Assembly (NCBI GenBank): GCA_016218045.1
Contig: JACRFB010000045.1
Coordinates: 124,001-188,000 of the forward strand
DNA: 64,000 nt
Source: Ignavibacteriota bacterium
Lineage (GTDB): Bacteria; Bacteroidota; Ignavibacteria; SZUA-365
Direction of reading: 5' to 3'
Positions 37,469 to 46,320 of the stretch are shown piece by piece. Below the pieces are notes generated by a model, which was given only the letters and a program-made list of their open reading frames with translations, was not told the DNA's origin and did no database searches. The stretch's first letter is position 1. Every line of letters starts with the position of its first letter. Made by a program: the position numbers and the translations under genes.

Positions 37469-37543
37469 GTGGAGGTCGTACCGGAGGTCTGTGACAGGAA
37501 GGCACAAAATACCGCATGCCGCGTTTCCATTCAAGGAAACGGC

Positions 37544-37583
37544 GGGACAGCGGGAGAGCGGGACAGCGGGAGAGCGGGAGCGA
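37544..37583 (+). repeat. Octamer array GGGASAGC, first block
   Basis: GGGACAGC, GGGAGAGC, GGGACAGC, GGGAGAGC, GGGAGCGA: five consecutive 8-bp steps. It is followed by AACAACGAAATCGTGTCTCG. Confidence 0.9.
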
Positions 37584-37600
37584 AACAACGAAATCGTGTC

Positions 37601-37634
37601 TCGCTGAGTCCCGCGAAGCGGGAAAGCGCGACGG
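37601..37634 (+). repeat. Dispersed word, copy with TGAGTCCCGCGAAGCGGG core
   Basis: TCGCTGAGTCCCGCGAAGCG then GGAAAGCGCGACGG. Same position in the module as the word at 37697. Confidence 0.55.
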
Positions 37635-37680
37635 AACAGCGGGAGAGCGGAACAGCGGGACAGCGGGACAGCGGGAGCGA
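37633..37680 (+). repeat. Octamer array GGGASAGC, second block
   Basis: GGAACAGC, GGGAGAGC, GGAACAGC, GGGACAGC, GGGACAGC, GGGAGCGA: six 8-bp steps. The same 20-bp tail (AACAACGAAATCGTGTCTCG) follows, so the whole block plus tail is a duplication of the first. Confidence 0.9.
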
Positions 37681-37696
37681 AACAACGAAATCGTGT

Positions 37697-37725
37697 CTCG
37701 CTGAGCGGAGTCGAAGCGCGACGGG
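37697..37725 (+). repeat. Dispersed word GAGCGGAGTCGAAGCGCGACGGG
   Basis: CTCGCTGAGCGGAGTCGAAG then CGCGACGGG. Related to the GAGCTTGTCGA form by its GAGC, TCGA and GCGACGG blocks. Confidence 0.6.
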
Positions 37726-37843
37726 ACTGCGTGAGACCGGGACAGCGGGTCGGGATATTTGTTTCCGTGAGAAACAGGAGACAGATTCCGGTGTCGTTAC
37801 AATAACACTTCGTCTGTCCGAAATTCACGGGATTCTGTCCGAC

Positions 37844-40800
37844 ATGTTCACGCCGACACGTGTTTTCTCTTTCACCCTTGTCCTCACGCTGTGGTGTGGG
37901 GCTTGGACGATGCGCGCGCAGGCGCCTTTCTGCGACACCGTCACCGACAGCGCCTTCACCGCGTACTTCGACGCGATGCGCGGCGCTGTTCCGGACGGAG
38001 TCTCCACGGACGATTCCGCGTGGGTGCTTGTGCCGGTGCTGTTCCATGCACAATCCGACGCGGGTTCTCCCGCGGTGGACGAGACACGTGTGCGCGCGGC
38101 GATGGCCGCGGTGAACGCCTGGTACGCGCCCGGCCGGATACGGTTCGAGCAGTGCGGACCTGTCCTCATATATCCGAAGGGTTCGTCGAGTCCGTCGAAG
38201 AGGCGTGTGATCAACGTGTATGTCGCGCGCGCGGAATCGGGTTGCGGCGCGTACAGCGGCACCATCTCGATCAACATCAACTGCAACCGCAGTTTCGAGA
38301 ACATCCTCTCGCACGAGCTGGGACATGCGCTGGGACTGCCGCACACACACGGCCTCACAAACATGGGCACCACCGACGAACTCGCCGACGGTTCAAACTG
38401 CGCAAGCGCGGGCGACCGCTTCTGCGACACACCCGCCGATCCGAATCTGCTCGGCAAAGTGGACGGCGCCTGCCGCTATGTGGGCACTGCGCGTGATGCA
38501 CGCGGCAACCCCTACACGCCGAACACCGCAAACATCATGTCGTATTCGAACACGCCCTGCATGACGTATTTCTCGCCGCAGCAGTTTGCCGCGGCGCGGG
38601 ATATCGGACGCCGCCTGAACTACGAGTGCTGCCTGCTGCCGGCGCCGACGGCGCGCGACACCGCCGTGTGCCCCGGCACCGCGGTCACGCTGACGGCCTC
38701 GTCGGGTGCGCGCGAGATCCTGTGGTACGACGCGCCGGGCGGCGGCACTCCCGTCGCGCGCGGCGGTGTGTTCACCACGCCGCCGCTGTTCTCGACGACC
38801 GCCTGGTTCGTCGAGGCGGTGGACAGTTGTGTGAGCGAGCGGACGCGCATCCTTGCAACCGTGCAGGCGGGCGCGCCCCTGTCGACGGACTTCGCGACCC
38901 TCGTGACGGGCATATCGTCGGGAGGGAAGGGATCACAGCCCTCGAGTCTCATCGTATCGGACACATCACTCTTTTTTATCGCGCGTCCCGACACCACGGT
39001 CTCGATATGGCGCCTCGACGCCGCTTCACGCACGCCCCGGCGTATCTGGTCGATGCCCGCTTCCACTCCGGGCACAGAGGCCACGCAGTATCTGCACTCG
39101 CTCGCTGTGTGGAAGGGCCGCCTGTTCTGGGGTCTCAACGACCGCACGGCCGGACCCTCGCTGTGGACAAGCAACGGCGAACCTGGGGACGCCACGCGGA
39201 TTCTCTTTGTGCCGCTGCCGGCGGGCGCGGAGGCCTTCAGCAACTTCTGGCTTACACCCGCACGCGACTTCCTCATCTTCATGCTCAACGACGGTCGCGA
39301 CAGAACCACTCTGTGGCGCAGCGACGGCACTCCCGCGGGCACACGCAGCTTCGCCGCACTCCCGGGCAGCTCGGCGTTTATCGATTTTAATTTCACACCA
39401 CTCGACGGCGGCGTGTTCTTCACCGCGGCGGATTCGCTCCACGGCAAAGAACTCTGGTTTACCGACGGCAGCGACGCGGGCACCACGCGCGTGGCCGACA
39501 TCGCTCCGGGCAGCAAGGACGCCAATCCCGATGAACTGACGGTGTTCCGCGGACGTGTCTATTTTACAGCCGACGACAGCACCGGGCACGAGTTATGGAG
39601 CAGCGACGGCACACTCGCGGGCACACAGCAGGTTGCCGATATCAACAGCGCGGGTTCCGCGGCTGTGACAGGACTGAGAGTGCTCGACGGCGCGCTGCAT
39701 TTTTCCGCAAAGGACGGCTCGTCGGGCACCGCCCCGTACGTGAGCGACGGCACCTCCTTCGGTACGCGGAAGGCCGCGGATCCAGTGCCCGGCGCCTATG
39801 CGGTCCGCTGGTTGGGCACCGTGAACGGCGCGCGACTTTTTGTTGTCTCATCATCCGGATCGGGTGATGCTCTGTGGCGTGTCGATTCAACCGCCCCGGG
39901 CGGTGCCGTGTTTGTCGCGCGGCCGAATCCCGGGGGATACTCATCCATTTCGGATCCGGCGGTCCTGTATAGGAATCGCCTCGTGTTCACCGCATCCGAC
40001 GGCACACATGGCAGCGAGTTGTGGTTCACCGACGGCACGGAGCGCGGCACGGGCCTGCTCGCCGACATCGACACCGCCGGCGCTTCGATGCCCTCATCCC
40101 TTACCCCCTTCGCGGGCACGGTGGTTTTTGCGGCGGGTGTACAACAGCGCGGCGCCGACCTGTACTATCTCGATGCGACAGTGTTCAGCGTCTGCAACGG
40201 CGGCACACTCGAGTTGCGCACCGGCGGCGCGGGCGGCGCGCAGTACTGGTACGATGCGCCGTCAGGAGGCGCACCACTCGCCATGGGGCCGGTATTCCGC
40301 ACACCACCGCTGCGACGGTCGACGATCTATTACACCGACTATCGTGTCGGAGCATGCACGAGCGCGCGCGCCGCCTTTCCCGTGCACGTGCGTGGACCCG
40401 ATCCTCTCGTGCGCGACACCGTCGTTGCGCGCGGCGCAATCGTGGATCTTCGCGCGTATGCGGAGAGCGGCAGCATCGAATGGTGTGAGACTGCGGACAG
40501 CAGTCGCGTTGTGGGGAAGGGTCCACTCCTGCGCATCGGGCCGCTTGAACGCGACACCAGCTTCCTCGTCCGCACTGTTGAGGATGGCTGCACGAGCCCG
40601 CTGTTGACGGTGCGCGTCCGTGTGGACGGCGGAACTGGACTCGGGTCGCCGGTGCCGGACGAGACTCTCCTCGTGTTCCCGCAGCCGGCGGACGACCGGC
40701 TGCACGTATCACGGGGCATGGGCGCATTACTCCGTGTGAGACTTCTCACACTCCTCGGCTTGGAGGTTGCGGTAGCGGGTGATGGAACTCCCGCCGCGAC

Positions 40801-40891
40801 ACTCGACCTGCACACGGCAGGACTGCCCGCGGGCGTCTACCTGCTGGAAGTGGATGCCCGCGGGTGGCGCCTTGTCATCGTGCGGCGCTAG
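37844..40891 (+). CDS. Secreted M43-like zinc metalloprotease with ELWxxDGT repeats and type IX tail
   Basis: 1,015 residues from ATG 37844; the open frame upstream runs through the antisense of the transporter and is not used. Signal peptide 1-25. Catalytic zinc motif HELGHALGLPH (157-167; HExxHxxGxxH), Cys-rich DRFCDTPADPN and Met-turn NIMSYSN identify a metzincin close to M43 cytophagalysin/pappalysin-like proteases. Then come an Ig-like (W)YDAPGGGTP module, about seven copies of the hyalin-like ELW(F/S)xDGTxxGT repeat between 390 and 770, a second YDAPSGG module and a type IX tail (VFPQPADDRLHV, ending LVIVRR). It should digest extracellular protein at the cell surface. Confidence 0.9.
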   Translation: MFTPTRVFSFTLVLTLWCGAWTMRAQAPFCDTVTDSAFTAYFDAMRGAVPDGVSTDDSAWVLVPVLFHAQSDAGSPAVDETRVRAAMAAVNAWYAPGRIRFEQCGPVLIYPKGSSSPSKRRVINVYVARAESGCGAYSGTISININCNRSFENILSHELGHALGLPHTHGLTNMGTTDELADGSNCASAGDRFCDTPADPNLLGKVDGACRYVGTARDARGNPYTPNTANIMSYSNTPCMTYFSPQQFAAARDIGRRLNYECCLLPAPTARDTAVCPGTAVTLTASSGAREILWYDAPGGGTPVARGGVFTTPPLFSTTAWFVEAVDSCVSERTRILATVQAGAPLSTDFATLVTGISSGGKGSQPSSLIVSDTSLFFIARPDTTVSIWRLDAASRTPRRIWSMPASTPGTEATQYLHSLAVWKGRLFWGLNDRTAGPSLWTSNGEPGDATRILFVPLPAGAEAFSNFWLTPARDFLIFMLNDGRDRTTLWRSDGTPAGTRSFAALPGSSAFIDFNFTPLDGGVFFTAADSLHGKELWFTDGSDAGTTRVADIAPGSKDANPDELTVFRGRVYFTADDSTGHELWSSDGTLAGTQQVADINSAGSAAVTGLRVLDGALHFSAKDGSSGTAPYVSDGTSFGTRKAADPVPGAYAVRWLGTVNGARLFVVSSSGSGDALWRVDSTAPGGAVFVARPNPGGYSSISDPAVLYRNRLVFTASDGTHGSELWFTDGTERGTGLLADIDTAGASMPSSLTPFAGTVVFAAGVQQRGADLYYLDATVFSVCNGGTLELRTGGAGGAQYWYDAPSGGAPLAMGPVFRTPPLRRSTIYYTDYRVGACTSARAAFPVHVRGPDPLVRDTVVARGAIVDLRAYAESGSIEWCETADSSRVVGKGPLLRIGPLERDTSFLVRTVEDGCTSPLLTVRVRVDGGTGLGSPVPDETLLVFPQPADDRLHVSRGMGALLRVRLLTLLGLEVAVAGDGTPAATLDLHTAGLPAGVYLLEVDARGWRLVIVRR

Positions 40892-40917
40892 TCCTGGTGG
40901 CGCGGATCGACAATCCT

Positions 40918-42012
40918 CTAGTTCCGCTTCACCCGCCGACCATGCATGACAACCGGATACGCTCCTTTCATCCCGAGGATGAAAAGATCGTCAGGAAACA
41001 CCACACAGTCAATGAAGTAATACAAATCATTCGGGCTGGGCATGGTAACAATTTTCCAGTCTGCACCGTTGAAGTGCAGGACGTGCCCGAATTGCCCGAC
41101 CATGAGGATGTTGTTGTAGCCGGAACCACGCACCTTCATCTTGAATCCGAACGATTCGGGCGGTTTCGGAAAGCGATTCCATGCCGTGCCGTTCCACATC
41201 TTGCAATGGCCGGCTGTCATGTACATCCGCGATGTGTTCATGAACCAAATACTCTTCCCCGAACTTGGGGCTTCGCCGGTATAGGCTTCGGTCGCCGTTC
41301 GACCGACGAGCCGGATGACCCGCGTCTCAGTATCGGCGGTGTCCCATTCGGATGCAACGCAGATGGCGGTGTCGCCGACACCCCAGACGTCGTTGACACC
41401 TGTCTGGAGATTCGGAACCGTTATCCGGGACAACGTGGTGTAATCGTAATGAAATATCGAACCCGGCTCATTGAGTATCCCTGCACCACCCACGATATAC
41501 AGCCGTTTTGCGTCGCCCCACATCTCGTATTTGCGAACCCAATCCATCTGATCGCGTGTTTCCACGTGTTGATGATACGATTTTCCGTCCCATTGAATCA
41601 GTTGACCGGCGACAAACCAGACATTGTTTTTTGCGATCGCATGGACCAAGCTAACAGGTCCGACAGAATCCGGCGGCCACTGCGATGGCACATTGAAGAA
41701 ACGCCATGACGTTCCGTCCCAGTGCATTCCACTCCGGATACTTCTCTGGTGGTTGGGATCAGTGTTTATTAGGTTGCCGACGACCCACACGTCCTCGGGG
41801 CTGACACCTGAAATATCTGAAACAATCCCGTTTCTCCCGCCAATAACCCTTTCTTCCCACACGAGATCGTGGGAGGTCGTATCGGGTCCCGGATCGACCG
41901 GTGGTGGTTCAGTCGTTGGCTCGGCGCAGGCTGACAGGAACAATACAACAAGGATGAGTCCCAGTGATACACAGCGGCATGTGGATTCCACAGCGATAGT
42001 CGTTCGAATCAT
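40918..42012 (-). CDS. Lipoprotein, probable beta-propeller, function unknown
   Basis: 364 residues from ATG 42012-42010, chosen over a GTG five codons upstream because AAGGTGG lies 6 nt before it. Signal peptide with lipobox FLSAC (Cys near 29), then a Pro/Glu/Thr-rich linker (EPTTEPPPVDPGPDTT). The rest has repeated DVWVVG, NVWFVAG and DVWGVG strands spaced by 40-50 residues, and WDG or WNG turns (GMHWDGTSW, IQWDGKSYH, CKMWNGTAW), the pattern of a propeller related to 'glucosyltransferase-like' Bacteroidota lipoproteins. No enzyme motif. Convergent with the metalloprotease, 26 bp apart. Confidence 0.75.
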   Translation of the reverse strand: MIRTTIAVESTCRCVSLGLILVVLFLSACAEPTTEPPPVDPGPDTTSHDLVWEERVIGGRNGIVSDISGVSPEDVWVVGNLINTDPNHQRSIRSGMHWDGTSWRFFNVPSQWPPDSVGPVSLVHAIAKNNVWFVAGQLIQWDGKSYHQHVETRDQMDWVRKYEMWGDAKRLYIVGGAGILNEPGSIFHYDYTTLSRITVPNLQTGVNDVWGVGDTAICVASEWDTADTETRVIRLVGRTATEAYTGEAPSSGKSIWFMNTSRMYMTAGHCKMWNGTAWNRFPKPPESFGFKMKVRGSGYNNILMVGQFGHVLHFNGADWKIVTMPSPNDLYYFIDCVVFPDDLFILGMKGAYPVVMHGRRVKRN

Positions 42013-42023
42013 GACCGCCACCT

Positions 42024-42478
42024 TCACTTGACGAGTAGCATCGGGATAATCGAGACTTCACCCTGAAATGCAAGGCGACAGAAGTACACGCCGCCGGGAC
42101 AGTATTCGCTGTCGAAATGTGCACTGTGTGTTCCAGCCGAAACCTCGCCAGCTATTGGTACTGCGATCCCCCGGCCGACTGCGTCCGTGACCGACAAGCG
42201 TACATTCCCATCCGATGGGAGAGCGGAACAGAACATCCTCGTTTCGGGCCAATACTGCGGCATATGCATGCTGTCTTGCTTGCCGATGATCACGGTACAA
42301 GGATTCCAACCTCCGCGCAGAGTAAACAACAATTCGGCGATGTGTACTTGCACTGTTTCTCGATCGTCATCCTGTAGTCGCTGCGTTTCGGACTGTATTG
42401 GACGATCGGCTGAGCCTTACAAAGTGTTGTAACGAACAGTACGTTCAGAATGAGAGAGGGAGAGTACCCACATCCCAT
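42024..42478 (-). pseudogene. Small secreted protein with type IX-like tail, split by a frameshift
   Basis: A signal peptide (SLILNVLFVTTLCKAQ) starts at ATG 42478-42476 behind GGGGGT. This frame ends after 62 codons at 42290. The reading frame one step over is open from about 42415 (ADRPIQSETQRLQDDD) to the stop at 42024 and ends in a type IX-like tail (NVRLSVTDAVGRG...GVYFCRLAF...LLVK), but it has no start or signal of its own. A single indel near 42410-42420 would join them into a protein of about 150 residues. The last codons overlap the next gene's possible GTG start. It could be a decayed gene, a sequencing error or, less likely, programmed frameshifting. Confidence 0.6.
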
Positions 42479-42595
42479 GGCGACCCCCGGAAAAGGTGAA
42501 ATTCTTTGACGATTATTGAGAATATCGACGGGACATGCGTAAAAAAAAAAGCAGAAACAGATGCACTAATCCGATTATTGGTATCCGTAATAGCC

Positions 42596-44548
42596 CTATT
42601 TCACGACGGAAAACCGTCGCATTGTTGTGACTTTACCCGTCGTGACGTGGAGCAGGTAGGTGCCGGCCGGAAGCCCGGTCGTGTTCACGTGCAGTTGTGC
42701 AGGCGTTGCGCTTGCTGGTCCATCGTACAGAAGAACGTGCTGCCGCCCGAGCACGTCGAGCACGCGCGCTGTCACGGATGCGCTCCCTCCGGGAATCGCG
42801 ATCGGGAAAACGGTCTGCACACATACCGGATTCGGATACGGCGCTCCGATATGCAACACCTCCGGCGCGGGGACTCCGCCAGCCGCCATGACATCGCTGC
42901 CGTGTATGGTGACAGTGGAACGCAGAGTGGTGTTCATGTGTACGGTATTGGTCGCCACGAGTGTGTCGCCCGCGGTGTACATCGGCCCGCCGTTGTTGAG
43001 GTTGATGTCGAAGCGCGGGAAATTGGACGATGACACAACGATGCGCATACGGTGGCCGGGGAGCAGGGTGACGGCGAGTTTCTGCAGCTCGACGCGGAAC
43101 GTGTCGGGCACTCCGGGCACAAGCGGCACCTGGCGGTCCACGCCCTTGCGGTAGCGGCCGCGCAGAATGCCGTCGGCGAGGATCATGGAGCGGCCGTCGG
43201 GATACACGTCGCAGAATCGCACACTCATGTCGGTGTCGGTGCGGTCGGAACTCACGAGCAGCGTGGCCGTGATCGGACCGTCGAGTGTGAGCGGGCGGCC
43301 GAGCGGTGGTGTGCTGAACACGAGGGCGTCGGGTCGGCTCTCGACCGCGGCGCGGATGTCGAGCGGTCCGGGCACGGCCGTCTGATCGAGGGGATTAAAC
43401 CGCGCGCCGCCGTGTGAGGGCGAAGGATTGCGCGGATCGTAGATTAGCGTCCGTGTTGCGGACGGATCGGCGGGCATCGACTGCAGCAAACTGCCGTCGG
43501 CGTGCAGCCAGAATGTCAGCGATGATCCGGGTACTGCAGTCGAATCGCGCCCGTAATCGCGCCACACGTTGTCGCCCATCTGGTAGTACATGAACGGCGG
43601 GCGCAGCGGATACGCGTTTTTCTCCTGCCACAGGTAGTAGCCGAAGAACTGCAGCGCGATGTCGCGTGGTTCCGACACCGCGTTCGGGAAGGAGAGTTCG
43701 CCCTGCTGTTCGATGCCGAGGTCACCGTGCGTCCACGGTCCGTAGAGAATCTTGTGCGCGTCGCGCACTTTCGCGTCGCTTCGATCAGCAAGGTCGTGGA
43801 AGGCGCGGATCACATCGTCGGGGAAGTGGTCGAACCAGCCGCCGATGAGCAGCATGGGCACCGCGATGTCGGCCGAGAGATCGCTGTTGTTTTCCACCGC
43901 GCGCCAGATCGCGTTGTAGGTCGGCTGCGACGTGATGGCGGATGTGGTGAGAAAGCCGAGCGATTCGAGCGATTCGACATGTTCCTTGCGATAGACGCCG
44001 CCGTAGAAATAATCGGAGTACTTGGTTTTAAAATCCTTCACACAGGGAACGGCGCAGACGAGGTGCGGGGGGTGGTGCTTCGCGGTGAGGAATTGTATGT
44101 GCCCGAGCGCCGAGAGGCCCCAGGTGCCCACCTTGCCGTTGCTCCAGCGCTGCGCGGCGATCCATTCCACGGCGTCGTAGCCGTCGAGTCCGCGATCGTA
44201 GCCGCGCACATCGGCGTCTTTCGACCCGTAGAAGCCGCGCCAGTCGAGGATCACATAGTGGTACTTGGCCGTGTCGTACGGGAAGGCGCCGCCTCCTCGC
44301 GACTGCAGTCCGAGGCGGTAGAAGGCCTTGTTGTAGGGGGTCTGAATGAGAATGACCGGCTTCGGGACCGTGGTGTCGGTGGAGTAGAGATCGGCCGCAA
44401 GAGTCTTGCCGTCGCGCACGGGAATATCACGCGGCGCGTAGGGGAAGCGGGCCTGGGCCGGAGCGTGCGCGAGTGGCAATGATACTGCCAGCGCGATCAG
44501 GACGATGATACAACGGCAATCACATACAGATATTGAAACATGTCTCAT
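42596..44548 (-). CDS. CocE/NonD family exported hydrolase with type IX tail
   Basis: 650 residues from ATG 44548-44546, with GAGAGG 7 nt before. Signal peptide 1-33 (ends AQARF). It has an X-Pro dipeptidyl-peptidase (S15)/cocaine esterase fold: oxyanion Tyr in QTPYNK (near 71), nucleophile Ser146 in GLSALG, acid in GGWFDHF (near 228) and base in YGPWTHGD (near 278). The C-terminal jelly-roll domain spans about 350-570 and a type IX tail follows (YPNPVCVQTVFPI, ending RRFSVVK). Likely hydrolyses esters or proline peptides or beta-lactam-type amides outside the cell; the family is broad and substrate is not predictable. Confidence 0.9.
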   Translation of the reverse strand: MRHVSISVCDCRCIIVLIALAVSLPLAHAPAQARFPYAPRDIPVRDGKTLAADLYSTDTTVPKPVILIQTPYNKAFYRLGLQSRGGGAFPYDTAKYHYVILDWRGFYGSKDADVRGYDRGLDGYDAVEWIAAQRWSNGKVGTWGLSALGHIQFLTAKHHPPHLVCAVPCVKDFKTKYSDYFYGGVYRKEHVESLESLGFLTTSAITSQPTYNAIWRAVENNSDLSADIAVPMLLIGGWFDHFPDDVIRAFHDLADRSDAKVRDAHKILYGPWTHGDLGIEQQGELSFPNAVSEPRDIALQFFGYYLWQEKNAYPLRPPFMYYQMGDNVWRDYGRDSTAVPGSSLTFWLHADGSLLQSMPADPSATRTLIYDPRNPSPSHGGARFNPLDQTAVPGPLDIRAAVESRPDALVFSTPPLGRPLTLDGPITATLLVSSDRTDTDMSVRFCDVYPDGRSMILADGILRGRYRKGVDRQVPLVPGVPDTFRVELQKLAVTLLPGHRMRIVVSSSNFPRFDINLNNGGPMYTAGDTLVATNTVHMNTTLRSTVTIHGSDVMAAGGVPAPEVLHIGAPYPNPVCVQTVFPIAIPGGSASVTARVLDVLGRQHVLLYDGPASATPAQLHVNTTGLPAGTYLLHVTTGKVTTMRRFSVVK

Positions 44549-44588
44549 GGTGTACCTCTCGAATCGAACGGACGATGTGCGGGAAACG

Positions 44589-44620
44589 GAAAAATACGCC
44601 ACTCAGACACGCGAGGCGAA
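44589..44620 (-). promoter_or_regulatory. Putative promoter for the CocE/NonD hydrolase
   Basis: On the minus strand TATTTTTC (44596-44589) lies about 40 nt before the start codon, with TTC rather than TTG 21 nt upstream. A weaker match than the others listed. Confidence 0.35.
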
Positions 44621-44742
44621 TCGAGGTTTGATCCGCGGCACACAGACGCACTCCGGCGCGCATCGGTACAATGGATCTCCATCGCGGCCGTATCAGCTCC
44701 ATCCCGTGTATTGCCGCCTTGTTACGCGTACCGTCGTGCGAC

Positions 44743-44774
44743 AAAAAAACGCCCGTCCATAAGGACGGGCGTTT
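44743..44774 (-). terminator. Rho-independent terminator, minus strand
   Basis: A perfect 12-bp stem (44747-44758 with 44763-44774) around a 4-nt loop; on the minus strand it ends in seven T residues (44749-44743). No minus-strand gene lies upstream. Confidence 0.8.
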
Positions 44775-45162
44775 GGAGGTGTAGCTAGGAGGTGGAGCTA
44801 GGAGGAGCGTTGGAAGGCGCCTAGTGGGCGCGGAACACGTGGAGAAGGGAAAAAATAAACCGGCGCAGGGCACCGTGTTTCGGAAGAGCGAGAACGGCTG
44901 AATACGGGCGAGAGCAATTCTTTTGTGAGAACCGCCCGCGTCGTCCGTTCATCTCCGATATGATGCACTGCCCGGTCATTTTTGAATTCCTTGCGTGTAC
45001 TACACATGCTGCAATAATCAGGCCGATCGGAATACTTGAAATTCGGAGAATCTGGGGCATTTGTTCTTCGGCACTGTGAGGAAATCGCTCTGACCTGTGA
45101 ATTCTCTTCACATACACGGCGCGGCGGTTTTGTTTTCTCGCGCGGGGTGCGAACTTTGCCAC

Positions 45163-46296
45163 ATGCAAAAATCGACTCCTACCTCCGTGGCAGCTCTGTG
45201 TGCCGCCATCCTGTACCTGTTTCTGTTCAACGCCCCCGCGGTGTACGGCGCGCAGCCGGGTGTTGACGACAGTCTCGACATCATGATCGGACAGATGCTC
45301 ATGATCGGCTTCCGCGGAACGGCGGTGTCGGACACGTCGCCGGTGCTGCGGCACATCCGTGAGACACATGTGGGCGGGGTGGTGCTGTTCGATTACGATG
45401 TGGAGAGGAAGTCCGGCGTGCGGAACATTGAATCGCCCGCGCAACTGCGGCGTCTCACCGCGTCACTGCAGGCCGCGGCGCGGATACCGCTGTTTATCGC
45501 GATCGACCAGGAGGGCGGACGTGTTGCGCGCCTCAAACCGAAACACGGATTTCCCCCCACCATCTCGCAGCAGATGCTCGGCGACCTCAATTCCGCGGAC
45601 AGCACCCGTGCGGCGGCGCGGAGCATGGCGGCCGTTCTGCGGGGCTGCGGCATCACTGTGAATTTTTCGCCCGTGCTGGATCTCAACAGCAATCCGGCGA
45701 ATCCGGTGATCGGGGGGCTGGGCCGCAGCTTCGGCGCGGATCCGGCTCTCGTGGCGAAACATGGACGGATCATGGCCGCCGAATACAGGGCCGCGGGCAT
45801 CCGTTCCGCCATCAAACATTTTCCGGGACACGGCAGCTCGCGCAGCGATTCACACGAGGGATTTGTGGATGTAAGCGGCACCTGGGCACATGTCGAGCTG
45901 GCGCCGTTTGCGGACCTCATCCGCGCGCGGGCCTGTGACATGGTCATGACCGCGCATATCTTCAACAGGAACTGGGACGCGCAGTATCCCGCCACGCTGT
46001 CGCGGTCCGTGATCACCGGTCTGCTGCGCGACAGTCTGAAATTCGACGGCGTGGTGATCTCCGACGACATGCAGATGCGCGCGATCACCGCATCGTACGG
46101 ACTCGAAACCGCCATCACACGCGCCATCGACGCCGGAGTCGACATACTGCTGTTCGGCAACAACGCGGGGACCTACGACGAGTCCATCGCGCCCAGGGCG
46201 GCCGCGATCATACACGATCGTGTGGCACGCGGCCTCGTGACGCGCAGCCGCATCATCCAATCGTATCGGCGCATCATGGCGCTGAAACAGCCCTGA
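45163..46296 (+). CDS. GH3 family beta-N-acetylglucosaminidase-like enzyme, exported
   Basis: 377 residues from ATG 45163, which places the signal peptide (1-33, ending VYGAQ) at the terminus; a GTG at 45097 would add 22 unrelated residues. No good ribosome site is seen for either. The GH3 NagZ-type motif KHFPGHGSSRSDSHEG (near 207) carries the catalytic His/Asp, and SDDMQM (near 301) the nucleophile Asp. IDQEGGRVARL near 115 is also typical. It should remove N-acetylglucosamine from peptidoglycan or chitin-type sugars, here in the periplasm or outside. It is 24 bp upstream of ade. Confidence 0.85.
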   Translation: MQKSTPTSVAALCAAILYLFLFNAPAVYGAQPGVDDSLDIMIGQMLMIGFRGTAVSDTSPVLRHIRETHVGGVVLFDYDVERKSGVRNIESPAQLRRLTASLQAAARIPLFIAIDQEGGRVARLKPKHGFPPTISQQMLGDLNSADSTRAAARSMAAVLRGCGITVNFSPVLDLNSNPANPVIGGLGRSFGADPALVAKHGRIMAAEYRAAGIRSAIKHFPGHGSSRSDSHEGFVDVSGTWAHVELAPFADLIRARACDMVMTAHIFNRNWDAQYPATLSRSVITGLLRDSLKFDGVVISDDMQMRAITASYGLETAITRAIDAGVDILLFGNNAGTYDESIAPRAAAIIHDRVARGLVTRSRIIQSYRRIMALKQP

Positions 46297-46320
46297 CCGG
46301 CCCCGGATAAAGGAGAAGGC

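Larger units (their letters stand above)
37469..37843. other. Divergent gap with two composite repeat modules
   Basis: 375 bp between the transporter and the metalloprotease. It is dominated by two copies of a module made of GGGASAGC octamers plus a 30-bp tail and a GAAGCG/GCGACGG word. Promoters for the flanking genes should lie here but no clear TTG/TAnnTTTG pair was found. Confidence 0.65.
44549..45162. other. Gap with a minus-strand terminator and no clear gene
   Basis: 614 bp. Contents: a possible promoter for the CocE gene (44589-44596 and upstream), a strong minus-strand terminator (44743-44774), a 13-bp direct repeat (AGCTAGGAGGTGG/AGCTAGGAGGAGC near 44782-44807), and about 350 bp with no supported open frame. 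Because the terminator points left, an unseen minus-strand RNA from the 44.8-45.1 kb part is possible. Confidence 0.5.

Noticed and set aside
36179-37843. N-terminal extension of the metalloprotease frame
   Set aside because: The extension is antisense to the transporter and includes repeat DNA. The signal peptide starts at 37844.
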